Assembly: GCA_027486765.1 (NCBI GenBank)
Contig: JAIXOO010000245.1
Span: 1-50,873 of the forward strand
Length of the DNA stretch: 50,873 bases
Direction of reading: 5' to 3'
Source: Saprospiraceae bacterium
GTDB lineage: Bacteria > Bacteroidota > Bacteroidia > Chitinophagales > Saprospiraceae
The position numbers and the translations under genes were made by a program. Below, piece by piece: positions 1-8,194 of this stretch; the first letter of the stretch is position 1, and the number at the start of each line of letters is the position of its first letter. Under the pieces are notes generated by a model. The model saw only the letters and a program-made list of their open reading frames with translations, was not told the origin of the DNA and ran no database searches.

Positions 1-119
1 GGGTGCTGGTCGTAAAAGCGCTCGGCGTTGGGTGAGATGGTGGGTTCAGTAGCCTGCTGGGTTTTGCTTTGGCAAGCGAAGAGGCCACAAAATATCAGGA
101 TGAGTAGGAGCTTTTGCAT
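1..119 (-). CDS. Lipoprotein, N-terminal fragment (cut by window edge)
   Basis: Only the first 39 codons lie inside the window; the rest of the gene runs off the left end. It starts at an ATG at 117-119 on the minus strand. The visible peptide has a short basic start (MQK), a hydrophobic stretch of about 11 residues and a lipobox Leu13-Phe-Ala-Cys16, so it should be processed by signal peptidase II and anchored to a membrane through Cys16. A polar Ser/Thr/Gln-rich linker follows, as is usual after a lipobox. The function cannot be told from this piece. The next minus-strand gene upstream ends at 198, leaving about 78 AT-rich bases for a promoter. Confidence 0.7.
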   Translation of the reverse strand, partial: MQKLLLILIFCGLFACQSKTQQATEPTISPNAERFYDQH

Positions 120-197
120 GCTTAAGGTACAATGGTTAGAATCGCAAATAACGGAAATTATTTGAGATTCAAAAAATAGCCATCCTGCACAAACGCA

Positions 198-1850
198 TCA
201 TTCCACCTTCTCAAAACGCAAACTCCTCACCCGACTATACGTCAACAACACCGCCATCACCCGCCCATTGGCCGCAGTTTCCAGTCTCATTTTGTAATCC
301 GAGGCCAGGAGCTCGCCCTTTTGTACCACCTCGATTTTGGTTTCATTTTTACCTCCTTCTCTTTTAAAAATCAAACCCTTTTCTAGTGACATTTTGATGG
401 TAAACGCCAAATCTAGCTCTGCACTAAAATACTTACCTACACAAGCCTGCAAATAGGCATCGGAAGGGCTGAAAGGAGGCAGTTTTTTAAGCACCTCTGG
501 CTGCTCCGACTTGGTATAGAGCACCATGCTGCTTGTTGAATCTGGCCGGTTGCTGAAGGCTATTTTCCAATCTTCATCAATGTCCCAATGGTATAAATTG
601 CCCTCCTCCTGTATCAGTTTGCGTGGGTTGTTGTTGTCCATTTGCCAGTACAAGTGAGCTTCCTTGAGCTGAATCCGAATGATGTTGTTGTCGGTGCTGC
701 GGTACTGACCGACCAAATCGCTGGGTGTTGAGGCCGCTTGTACTTGTGCTGGTCGGGTGAGATAAGGGGTTTCTGCTGTTTTGCGCCCCAGAATTTGGGC
801 AGCCACTTCTCGGGCAATTCCGCCACTCCACAAATTGCCATTGTTGCTCAGGACGATGATGCTCAATTTTTCGTCGGGGAAACGCAGGGTTTGGGCATTG
901 TACGAGCCGGTGCTGCCAGAATGATGCACCGCAGGATAGCCGTTGATCGGACTGATTTCTAAGCCGTAGCCATAGCTCTGAATTCGGGTGTTGGGGATTG
1001 GTTTTTGACTGATCGGCAACAAAGAATTGGCTTGGGCCGCAGCCTTTTGAATGGCTTGCTCAAACACCAGCTGGTCCTTCAACGTGGTGTACAAAAAGCC
1101 ATCTGCGTAAAGATTGGTCATCATGGGGTATTGCTGCCAGCTGCCATCGCCCCAGTCGTTGTAAGGCAGCGACTGAAAAGGAATCACCTGCATGTAATTC
1201 GTGCAGAATTGAGTATTGGGCATGCCCAAGTCTGTAAAAAGTTGTTTGGCATATTCCGGGAAAGGGGTTCCGCTCACTTTGGTGACAATTTCCGCTAGCA
1301 AGGTATAGTTTGAATTGCTGTACCAATGCTCGGTATCGGGCGTGAAATTGAGCTCTTTTTGCTTTAGCAACAAGGCCAGCGCATCCTCATTGTCCAGGCC
1401 TTCCTGTCGCCACCAGGGTTTGCCGCTGATGCTGAGCAGGTCGTAAAAATCCCGCACGCCGCTGGAATGATTGAGCAGGGTTTTGAGCGGGATGGCGGTT
1501 TTGAGCTGGGGGTACATTTGCGGTAAATACTGGCGGATGTCGGCTTCAAGGGAGAGCTTGTTTTCCAAAACCAGTTTTAACACACACAATGCCGTGAACT
1601 GTTTGGCTACTGAGGCCAGGTTGAAGCGGGTTTGGGCCTCAACTGGGATTTGGTGTTGCAAATTGGCCAGCCCCAGGTAACGTTCGTACACGATGGTGCC
1701 ATTTTTAACAATACCCAGCGCCAAACCTGGTGCGCCAGCCTTAATTTTGGATTCCAGCAATTGGTCAATTTTGGCAACTTCGATGTTTTGGGCAATACCT
1801 TGGGTGAAAGTTGCCAGCAATAAAAGAAGTGCAGCGAAAAAACTTTTCAT
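198..1850 (-). CDS. Secreted serine hydrolase, beta-lactamase (class C/PBP4*) fold
   Basis: 550-residue serine hydrolase of the beta-lactamase/D-alanyl-D-alanine-carboxypeptidase superfamily, exported by an N-terminal signal peptide (about residues 1-21, ending GIAQ). The catalytic SxxK motif is Ser80-Val-Ala-Lys83, the YxN motif is Tyr177-Ser-Asn179, and a third-motif equivalent His-Ser-Gly lies at about 310-312. The catalytic domain takes up roughly residues 30-360. The last 170 or so residues form a beta-rich C-terminal domain like those of many Bacteroidota members of this family. The ATG at 1850 is chosen because the longer frame would need a TTG at 1871 and would place seven extra residues before the signal peptide. 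The natural substrate (peptide, ester or beta-lactam) cannot be assigned from sequence. Confidence 0.85.
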   Translation of the reverse strand: MKSFFAALLLLLATFTQGIAQNIEVAKIDQLLESKIKAGAPGLALGIVKNGTIVYERYLGLANLQHQIPVEAQTRFNLASVAKQFTALCVLKLVLENKLSLEADIRQYLPQMYPQLKTAIPLKTLLNHSSGVRDFYDLLSISGKPWWRQEGLDNEDALALLLKQKELNFTPDTEHWYSNSNYTLLAEIVTKVSGTPFPEYAKQLFTDLGMPNTQFCTNYMQVIPFQSLPYNDWGDGSWQQYPMMTNLYADGFLYTTLKDQLVFEQAIQKAAAQANSLLPISQKPIPNTRIQSYGYGLEISPINGYPAVHHSGSTGSYNAQTLRFPDEKLSIIVLSNNGNLWSGGIAREVAAQILGRKTAETPYLTRPAQVQAASTPSDLVGQYRSTDNNIIRIQLKEAHLYWQMDNNNPRKLIQEEGNLYHWDIDEDWKIAFSNRPDSTSSMVLYTKSEQPEVLKKLPPFSPSDAYLQACVGKYFSAELDLAFTIKMSLEKGLIFKREGGKNETKIEVVQKGELLASDYKMRLETAANGRVMAVLLTYSRVRSLRFEKVE

Positions 1851-1931
1851 GATCCTGTTTTTGAAGTTCAAGCCCCAAAAATCAGGCAGGACAGTTTCTT
1901 CGGCGCTTCAAATCCAGATTTGGCACCCATT

Positions 1932-3092
1932 TTAGCCCTGATTTTTTAGGTAATGTTGTGGGGAAAGGCCAGTGCTTTTTTTAAAGGCGCGGTTAAAAGT
2001 CGATTTGGAGTTGAAGCCACATTCCAGAGCGAGGGCCAAGAGGGTTTTCTGGCGATGCTCGCCGTGTTGAAATTTTTCGAGTATGGCCTCGGTGCGGTAT
2101 TGGTTGACGAAGTCGTTGAAATTGAGTTGAAAGCCTTGATTCACGATTTGGGACACCTGCTTGGGGTTGGTTCTGAGCTTTTCCGCCACATCGGTTAAGG
2201 TGAGGTTGGAGTTTTCAAAGAGCCGCTCTGCTTGCATTGTTTGTACAATTTTGTCCTTCCACTCGGGTAAATTGACCAACTCGCTGGGCTCTTTGCTCTC
2301 CTTTTCTGGAACCTGCACTGTTATTTCCTGATAAGTTAAAGCCGCTTCCACAGCAATCACCGATTGTACTGAATTGGCATACCCGCTGATGGTGATGTAG
2401 TAGAACAAAATGGAAAAACAGAGGTAGTACCAGAACTTACTGCCAAATTCTCCCCATTCCGGGTTCAAAATAAAGAACAAAACCCGCAACAAGGAAATCA
2501 ACAAAAGTGCCAGGAGATAGCGCTGAACCCAATTGAACAAAATGGAATCCGCAAAACTGACCACTTCAAAAGCAAGCTTCTTGTACATCGCGTAATACCG
2601 CAAACTCAGGTATAAATACACCAGCATCGAAATTAGCCCCGCCACCTGATACCAGGGATCCAGGTCTTTGTCCTGTTGATCGGCATAAAAATAGTATTGG
2701 TGGAGAATGATTTTATCGGTGACAAAAACGATGAGGGTGTACACAAAATAAGCCAGAGCAGGGAGGAAGTGCCAAAAGTCTTTTTTGCTGAGTTGAAAAG
2801 ACTTGTTCAACAAACTTTGGGTGTAAAAATAGATGACTGGCCCGATGAGCAGCAATTGTTGGAAGGGAACATAAAACATGATGTTGCGGCTAAATCCCCG
2901 GGAGTACCAACCTGCGTAGCCCAGCATAAATGGAGCAATGTACATCGCGCACAAAAAAACAAACAGACTCAGCCACAGACTGGCCTTGTCCTGGTGTTGC
3001 CAACCTTTTTTGAGGAGCAAAAAGCAAAAAACCAGGCCGTGAACGAAGAAGATGAGCAGGAGGCCGCTCTTGGGTGTGAATTCGAATTGCAT
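1932..3092 (-). CDS. AraC-family regulator with N-terminal membrane domain
   Basis: 386-residue protein with two parts. The first 240 or so residues are hydrophobic and contain about seven predicted membrane segments, separated by short aromatic-rich loops. The C-terminal ~100 residues are an AraC/XylS helix-turn-helix domain, with the second HTH visible around ALECGFNSKSTFNRAFKK and the usual GLSPQHY ending. This layout is typical of Bacteroidota membrane-bound AraC regulators, presumed to sense a signal in or at the inner membrane. The ATG at 3092 is used; the upstream in-frame TTG at 3149 adds 19 residues with no membrane character. It lies 81 nt upstream of the serine hydrolase on the same strand, so co-transcription or regulation of that gene is possible. 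The ligand is unknown. Confidence 0.85.
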   Translation of the reverse strand: MQFEFTPKSGLLLIFFVHGLVFCFLLLKKGWQHQDKASLWLSLFVFLCAMYIAPFMLGYAGWYSRGFSRNIMFYVPFQQLLLIGPVIYFYTQSLLNKSFQLSKKDFWHFLPALAYFVYTLIVFVTDKIILHQYYFYADQQDKDLDPWYQVAGLISMLVYLYLSLRYYAMYKKLAFEVVSFADSILFNWVQRYLLALLLISLLRVLFFILNPEWGEFGSKFWYYLCFSILFYYITISGYANSVQSVIAVEAALTYQEITVQVPEKESKEPSELVNLPEWKDKIVQTMQAERLFENSNLTLTDVAEKLRTNPKQVSQIVNQGFQLNFNDFVNQYRTEAILEKFQHGEHRQKTLLALALECGFNSKSTFNRAFKKSTGLSPQHYLKNQG

Positions 3093-3202
3093 GGGTGAAG
3101 AGGGTAGCAAAGGTTGTACAACGAAGGTAAAACGTGGTCTGCTTCCCAATGTTTACGCAAAACGAAAAAAGGACACAAGGATTTTTCTCTAAGGGGCATT
3201 TT

Positions 3203-3297
3203 TTAGCACAAAGGACACAAAGGGGGCACAGAGAACACAAAGATCGTCAACGTCTAACTTTGTGTTCTCTGTGTCCCCTTTGTGTCCTTTGTGCTAA
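3203..3297. repeat. 40-bp-arm hairpin with CACAAAGG-type microrepeats (family member 1)
   Basis: Arms 3203-3242 and 3258-3297 are 40 nt each and complementary with one mismatch, separated by a 15-nt loop containing GTCAACGTCTAA. Each arm is built of short related units (CACAAAGG, ACACAAAG). A loose, unpaired relative of the arm lies just before it at about 3168-3180. The hairpin sits 39 nt past the stop of the minus-strand korB gene, where a terminator would be expected. The same loop and arm units recur at 44233-44332. Confidence 0.9.
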
Positions 3298-3336
3298 TAT
3301 GTCGCTTGGGTATGCTTCAAAAGTGATTAGTGCCAC

Positions 3337-4386
3337 CTACCGCAAGCCCCGATTGATCTCCTCCAACACCGCATTCCCCGGGCACAAATCCTCCTCCAGC
3401 AACTCATTCAGCGGAGTAGCCACCGTCCCAATCAAATCGTGTAAATCCTGAGTATTCGGGTCGATGTACAACAAACCCGTCAGAATTTCCTGTTTGGCGC
3501 GAGACATATAAATGCGTTGCATCGCCGCCAGCTTATCCCGTGGATCCCAGTTGGGTGCCAATTTGGTCAGTTGCAGCATGGAGCCGTCGTGTAGGGTCAA
3601 ATCGGCGGAAGTACCTTCGGGGTAGTCCATCGTGATCTCTTCACCCGGTGGCACGTAGTCAACCACATCAGCAGTGGTGATGTGTTCACGAACGTAATCG
3701 TAGGCTTTAGTGGAGCCTGTATTGTTGTTGAAGGTTACACAAGGAGAAATGACATCGATCAGGGCGAAACCGTGGTGCGAAATCGCCGCTTTGATCAAGG
3801 GAATCAACTGGGTTTTGTCCCCCGAAAAACTGCGGGCCACAAAGGAAGCGCCCAATTCCAGCGCCAATGCAGGCAAGTCGATGGCTTGAAATTGGTTCAT
3901 TCCGTTTTTGCTAATCGAACCCACATCAGCTGTCGCCGAGTCTTGCCCTTTGGTAAGTCCGTAGCAGCCGTTGTTCATCACGATGTAGACTACATTCAAG
4001 TTGCGGCGCACCGCATGTACGAACTGGCCCATCCCGATGCTGGCCGTGTCGCCGTCGCCGGATACCCCCATATAAATCAAATCGCGGTTGGCCAGGTTAG
4101 CCCCCGTCGCTACCGAAGGCATGCGCCCGTGTACGGAGTTGAAACCGTGCGAATTGCCCAGGAAGTAGGTAGGTGTTTTGGAAGAACACCCGATACCCGA
4201 CAATTTGGCCAAGCGGTGTGGCGCAATCGACATTTCAAAACAGGCCTGCGTAATGGAGCCACTGATAGAGTCGTGACCACAACCGCCACAGAGGGTCGAA
4301 ATGGCACCCTCGTAGTCTTTTTTCGTAAAGCCCAAATCGTTTTTGGGCAAGTCGGGGTGGCGGAATGAAGGTTTTACGTAAGTCAT
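3337..4386 (-). CDS. korB: 2-oxoacid:ferredoxin oxidoreductase, beta (TPP-binding) subunit
   Basis: 349-residue beta subunit of a 2-oxoacid (probably 2-oxoglutarate) ferredoxin oxidoreductase. It binds thiamine diphosphate and takes part in the CoA- and ferredoxin-dependent oxidative decarboxylation of a 2-oxoacid. Visible landmarks: the N-terminal CGGCGH motif (Cys33, Cys36), IGCSSKTP, the TPP/Mg motif GDGDTASIG at about 109-117, and the matching NNGCYGLTKGQ about 30 residues later. Length and order fit the family. It is the last gene of a three-gene minus operon after the alpha subunit, separated from it by 112 nt that hold a palindromic repeat. 2-Oxoglutarate rather than pyruvate specificity is inferred from resemblance to KorAB-type pairs in aerobic Bacteroidota and is not proven. 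Confidence 0.9.
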   Translation of the reverse strand: MTYVKPSFRHPDLPKNDLGFTKKDYEGAISTLCGGCGHDSISGSITQACFEMSIAPHRLAKLSGIGCSSKTPTYFLGNSHGFNSVHGRMPSVATGANLANRDLIYMGVSGDGDTASIGMGQFVHAVRRNLNVVYIVMNNGCYGLTKGQDSATADVGSISKNGMNQFQAIDLPALALELGASFVARSFSGDKTQLIPLIKAAISHHGFALIDVISPCVTFNNNTGSTKAYDYVREHITTADVVDYVPPGEEITMDYPEGTSADLTLHDGSMLQLTKLAPNWDPRDKLAAMQRIYMSRAKQEILTGLLYIDPNTQDLHDLIGTVATPLNELLEEDLCPGNAVLEEINRGLR

Positions 4387-4404
4387 ATGATGAAGAAGTT
4401 GAAA

Positions 4405-4506
4405 AGTTGAAGTAAAGGGTTGAGAGGGTTGAGAAGGTTTAGGAAAGTTGAGGCTGTCGCTGCGGTAGCATAAACCTTCTCAACCTTCCTCAACTTCCCT
4501 AAACCT
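4405..4506. repeat. Imperfect long palindrome with collapsed GCTGCGGTAGC core (element A)
   Basis: A perfect 15-bp stem (GGTTGAGAAGGTTTA at 4427-4441 with its complement at 4471-4485) extends outward imperfectly to about 36 pairs, with one bulge near 4420. The arms are GGTTGAG/GAAGTTGA-type microrepeats. The loop contains GCTGTCGCTGCGGTAGC, which ends in the exact 11-mer GCTGCGGTAGC (4459-4469) found in the palindromes at 12802-12935 and 16000-16124. The right arm overlaps the last few codons of the alpha-subunit gene (stop at 4499), so the element supplies its 3' end. Confidence 0.8.
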
Positions 4507-6310
4507 CCGCAACCATTTTTTCCTTAATTTCCCCCTGAATATACGCTGCCGTAATCGGCATGCCATCAAAATTCAGGACTCGAATCAGCTTATCCGGATT
4601 CACTTCCAGTTCATTGATCAGCAAGCTGCGCATTTGCGCGTCGCGGTTTTGTTCAATGACGTAGATGCGCTCGTGTGCCTGTACAAAGTCTTCCACTTGT
4701 TTGGAAAAAGGAAAGGACAAGAGGCGCATGGCGTCCAGTTCAATTCCATCTTCACGCAACAAATCAAGGGCTTCCAGGGCGGAATCGGTCGTGGTGCCGA
4801 AGAAGATGATCCCCTCTTTATGTTGGTTGCCCTGCTGGTAAAACTCCGGCTGTGGGATGATTTCTTTGGCCGTATCCCATTTTTTGAGCAGGCGGTTCAT
4901 GTTGCGTACGTAAACAGATCCATCTTCGGTGTAACGGGCGTATTCATCCCGCGAAGTACCCCGGGTGAAAAACGAACCTTTGGTGGGGTGCGTACCCGGA
5001 ATGGTGCGATAAGTGATGCCGTCGCCGTCGGAATCGAGGTAGCGACCGTATTGCGCCATTTGCTCCAGTTCCTCTGCGTCGTATACCTTGCCCCAGTCGT
5101 ATTTGCGGCTGTCGTCCCACTTCAGGGGTGGCGAAAGGTGCTCGTTCATGCCTAGGTCGAGATCAATCATGACCAAGATGGGCGTTTGCAAACGATCGGC
5201 CAAATCGAAGGACAAGGCCTGGATTTCGAAACACTCTTTAGGATTCGCGGGAAACAAGAGGATGTGTTTGGTATCCCCATGCGAAGCATAGGCTGCCAGC
5301 AAAATATCCGATTGTTGGGTGCGGGTAGGCATGCCCGTGGATGGTCCCGAGCGTTGTACATCGGTCAACACCACCGGGATTTCAGCGAAATAAGCCAGAC
5401 CCAAAAACTCGTTCATCAAGGACACTCCTGGGCCACTCGTCGCAGTAAAAGAGCGCGCACCGTTCCAGTTGGCCCCGATGGCTACCCCGATAGCGGCCAG
5501 TTCGTCTTCCGCCTGAACAACGGCAAATTTCTTTTTACCCGTCTCCTTGTCGATCCGCAAACGGTTGGCGTATTTTTCAAAAGCCTGCACCAGGGAAGTT
5601 GAAGGGGTGATCGGGTACCAGGCGGCTACCGTAGCGCCACCATATACAGCCCCCAAGCCACAGGCTGAGTTGCCATCCATCAGGATGCTATCGCCCACCA
5701 GGTCGCGGGTTTCCATACGGATGGGCAAGGGGTACTCGTAATGCTCGGCTACGTAGTTGCGCCCCAGTTCCATGGCATGGATGTTGGGGGCGATTAGTTT
5801 TTCTTTCTTCTTAAATTCATCGGCGATGATGCCTTTGAAGACCTCAAAATCCATGTCGAGCAACATCGACAGTGCGCCGACGTAGATCATGTTTTTGAAC
5901 AACTGCCGCTGGCGGGGATCGGTGTATTCGCGCAGGCAAATTTCCATCATCGGAATGCCGATGTAGGTGATGTCTTCACGAACAAACTCGGGGTGCAAGA
6001 TTTTGGTACTGTCGTACACAAAATAACCTCCTGAACTGACCGATTTGACGTCCTGCGGCAAACTTTGTGGATTGATGCACACCATCAAATCGATGCCGTC
6101 GCGGCGTCCCAGGTAGCCCTTTTCACTGATGCGTACTTCGTACCAGGTAGGCAAACCCTGAATATTGGAAGGAAAGATGTTTTTGGCCGAAAAAGGCAAG
6201 CCCATGCGGAACACTGCCTTGGCAAACATGTTATTGGCACTAGCCGAACCGGTGCCGTTGACGTTGGCGAAACGTACTACAAAGTCGTTTACAGCTGCAA
6301 CACTCCGCAT
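4499..6310 (-). CDS. korA: 2-oxoacid:acceptor oxidoreductase, gamma-alpha fused subunit
   Basis: 603-residue subunit combining the gamma domain (about residues 1-190, starting VNDFVVRFANVNGTGSASAN) and the alpha domain (about 210-600) of 2-oxoacid:ferredoxin oxidoreductases. It partners the KorB-type beta subunit encoded downstream. The alpha half shows GNSACGLGAVYGGATVAAWYPITPSTS, the TSGPGVSLMNEF segment and PTRTQQSD, all typical of the family. The gamma-alpha fusion is the usual KorA form in many bacteria. The start is an ATG at 6310 that overlaps the upstream FAD oxidoreductase gene by 22 nt, which suggests translational coupling. The electron acceptor is presumably a ferredoxin or the Fe-S protein encoded upstream. 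Confidence 0.9.
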   Translation of the reverse strand: MRSVAAVNDFVVRFANVNGTGSASANNMFAKAVFRMGLPFSAKNIFPSNIQGLPTWYEVRISEKGYLGRRDGIDLMVCINPQSLPQDVKSVSSGGYFVYDSTKILHPEFVREDITYIGIPMMEICLREYTDPRQRQLFKNMIYVGALSMLLDMDFEVFKGIIADEFKKKEKLIAPNIHAMELGRNYVAEHYEYPLPIRMETRDLVGDSILMDGNSACGLGAVYGGATVAAWYPITPSTSLVQAFEKYANRLRIDKETGKKKFAVVQAEDELAAIGVAIGANWNGARSFTATSGPGVSLMNEFLGLAYFAEIPVVLTDVQRSGPSTGMPTRTQQSDILLAAYASHGDTKHILLFPANPKECFEIQALSFDLADRLQTPILVMIDLDLGMNEHLSPPLKWDDSRKYDWGKVYDAEELEQMAQYGRYLDSDGDGITYRTIPGTHPTKGSFFTRGTSRDEYARYTEDGSVYVRNMNRLLKKWDTAKEIIPQPEFYQQGNQHKEGIIFFGTTTDSALEALDLLREDGIELDAMRLLSFPFSKQVEDFVQAHERIYVIEQNRDAQMRSLLINELEVNPDKLIRVLNFDGMPITAAYIQGEIKEKMVAEV

Positions 6311-8085
6311 ACATTACTGGCTTTACTCGTTGAATATAAAAATTTCTGCATATCCCAGGCAGCAGTAGGGCAGCGCTCAGCGCAAAGACCACAGTGCAGA
6401 CAAACGTCTTCGTCCTTCACCATCACCCTTTTGGTTTGAGGTAAGAGGTCGGAGACGTACAAGTCCTGGGAAAGATTGAGGGCGGGGGCGTTGAGCCTTG
6501 TGCGCAGGTCGTCCTCTTCGCCATTATCGGTAAACGTAATGCAGGAAGTAGGACAAATGTCTACACAAGCGTCACACTCTATGCAGCGATTGGTATAAAA
6601 TACGGTTTGTGCATCGCAGTTCAAACAACGCTGGGCTTCTTTAAAGCCAGTATCTTTGGCGAAACCCAATTCCACCTCCACCTTGCGATCTCGGAGGGTC
6701 TTTTGCTTTTCAGCGTGAGGAACTTTGTAACGGTCGTCGTTGACCACTATACTGTCGTAAGTCCACTCGTGGATGCCCATTTTTTGGCTCACCAAATTGG
6801 TCAGCGGCGAAGGGCGCACTTGGACATCTTTACCCTGGCAATACAGGTCGATCGACACTGCAGCGTGGTGGCCCTGGGCTACAGCGGTGATGACGTTTTC
6901 GGGGCCAAAAGCCGCGTCGCCACCAAAGAATACCTGATCCAGAGTAGACTGGAAGGTTTTGCGCGACACCACGGGCATGCCCCAATTGTCGAACTCCAGC
7001 CCCAGATCGCGCTCGATCCAGGGGAAAGTATTTTCCTGACCGATGGCAATCAGCACGTCATCTGCTTCGATGTACACCAGCGGTTCACCCGTTGGTACGA
7101 GCGAACGTTTGCCTTTTTCGTCGTAAACGGCCTTCACTTTTTCAAAACGCATGCCGACCAGGCGACCATTTTCTACCACAAATTCCTTGGGTACGTGGTT
7201 GTCCAGAATCGGAATGTCTTCGTGCTGGGCGTCTTCTTTTTCCCAGGGTGAAGCTTTCATCTCTGCGAAGGGGCTGCGCACCACTACTTTTACCTCGTCA
7301 CCACCGAGGCGGCGGGAAGTGCGGCAACAGTCCATAGCGGTGTTTCCACCACCGAGTACGATCACTTTTTTGCCAATTTTGGCAGTATGTTCAAAAGCTA
7401 CACTCGCCAGCCACTCGATGCCGATGTGGATGTTGGCTTTGCCTTCTTCGCGGCCAGGGATGTTGAGGTCGCGGCCTTTGGGGGCACCCGTACCTATAAA
7501 CACGGCGTCGTAGCCCTGGTTGAGCACTTCATGCAAACTGGAAACGTAGGTTTTGAAATGCGTATGGATGCCCATGTCGAGGACGAAATTCACCTCCTCG
7601 TTGAGCACGGATTCGGGTAAGCGGAAACTTGGAATCTGGCTGCGCATCATCCCTCCTCCGGCGATTTGTTCGTCGAAGAGGTGGATTTCGTAACCTTGCG
7701 GGGCGAGGTCACGGGCAACGGTCAAGGAAGCTGGGCCACCCCCGATCAAGGCAACTTTTTTGCCATTTTTGATCAGTGGAATTTCTGGCAGCCAGGCTTG
7801 CACATCGCCTTTGTTATCGGCAGCTACCCGTTTGAGGCGGCAAATGGCTACGGGTTCTTCATCAACCCGGCCACGGCGGCACGCGGGTTCACAAGGCCTG
7901 TCACAGGTACGTCCCAATACACCGGGGAAAACGTTCGACTCCCAATTGACCATGTAGGCTTCGGTGTAGCGTTCCGCAGCGATCAATCGGATATACTCCG
8001 GTACGGGGGTATGCGCTGGGCAGGCATACTGACAATCCACAACTTTGTGGAAATATTCAGGATCGGTTATGTCTGTAGGTCGCAA
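6289..8085 (-). CDS. GltD-like FAD/NAD(P) oxidoreductase with C-terminal 2[4Fe-4S] domain
   Basis: 598-residue flavoprotein resembling the small subunit of glutamate synthase. The N-terminal Fe-S helical domain has CQYACPAHTPVPEY and CDRPCEPACRR (Cys18/22 and Cys61/65/69 region). An FAD Rossmann motif GGGPAS lies at about 115-120 and an NAD(P) motif GGGNTA at about 245-250. The C-terminus carries two ferredoxin-type clusters, CIECDACVDICP and CLHCGLCAERCP. It probably moves electrons between NAD(P)H and ferredoxin for the 2-oxoacid oxidoreductase encoded by the next two genes. The start appears to be TTG at 8083-8085: an in-frame TAA lies two codons upstream, the peptide from there matches the family N-terminus, and the next ATG (residue 45) would remove the first Cys cluster. 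Confidence 0.85.
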   Translation of the reverse strand: MRPTDITDPEYFHKVVDCQYACPAHTPVPEYIRLIAAERYTEAYMVNWESNVFPGVLGRTCDRPCEPACRRGRVDEEPVAICRLKRVAADNKGDVQAWLPEIPLIKNGKKVALIGGGPASLTVARDLAPQGYEIHLFDEQIAGGGMMRSQIPSFRLPESVLNEEVNFVLDMGIHTHFKTYVSSLHEVLNQGYDAVFIGTGAPKGRDLNIPGREEGKANIHIGIEWLASVAFEHTAKIGKKVIVLGGGNTAMDCCRTSRRLGGDEVKVVVRSPFAEMKASPWEKEDAQHEDIPILDNHVPKEFVVENGRLVGMRFEKVKAVYDEKGKRSLVPTGEPLVYIEADDVLIAIGQENTFPWIERDLGLEFDNWGMPVVSRKTFQSTLDQVFFGGDAAFGPENVITAVAQGHHAAVSIDLYCQGKDVQVRPSPLTNLVSQKMGIHEWTYDSIVVNDDRYKVPHAEKQKTLRDRKVEVELGFAKDTGFKEAQRCLNCDAQTVFYTNRCIECDACVDICPTSCITFTDNGEEDDLRTRLNAPALNLSQDLYVSDLLPQTKRVMVKDEDVCLHCGLCAERCPTAAWDMQKFLYSTSKASNVCGVLQL

Positions 8086-8194
8086 TGCTTATTGTTTGTA
8101 TAAATTTTAGAAACCGACCCAATATAGCAACCTTGTTTGGAAATAATCATCCAAACTTAAGAAAAATACTGTTTTTTGTTTTTGACCAAATAAG

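Noticed and set aside
691-704. Another copy of the palindrome core (GCTGCGGTA).
   Set aside because: It lies inside the serine hydrolase gene, has no complementary partner nearby and matches only 9 nt.
198-1871. Longer reading frames starting at 1871, 3149, 8974, 10591, 21306, 35150, 37224, 40234, 47799 and 49864.
   Set aside because: Each would need a TTG start upstream of a well-placed ATG that begins the signal peptide or conserved domain, so the ATG was used. TTG or GTG was kept only for 8085, 11531 and 31902, where a stop codon lies close upstream and no suitable ATG exists.
3203-3297. A CRISPR-like array suggested by repeated CACAAAGG units here and at 44233-44332.
   Set aside because: The units form complementary arms of a hairpin, with no regular unique spacers and no cas genes in the window.
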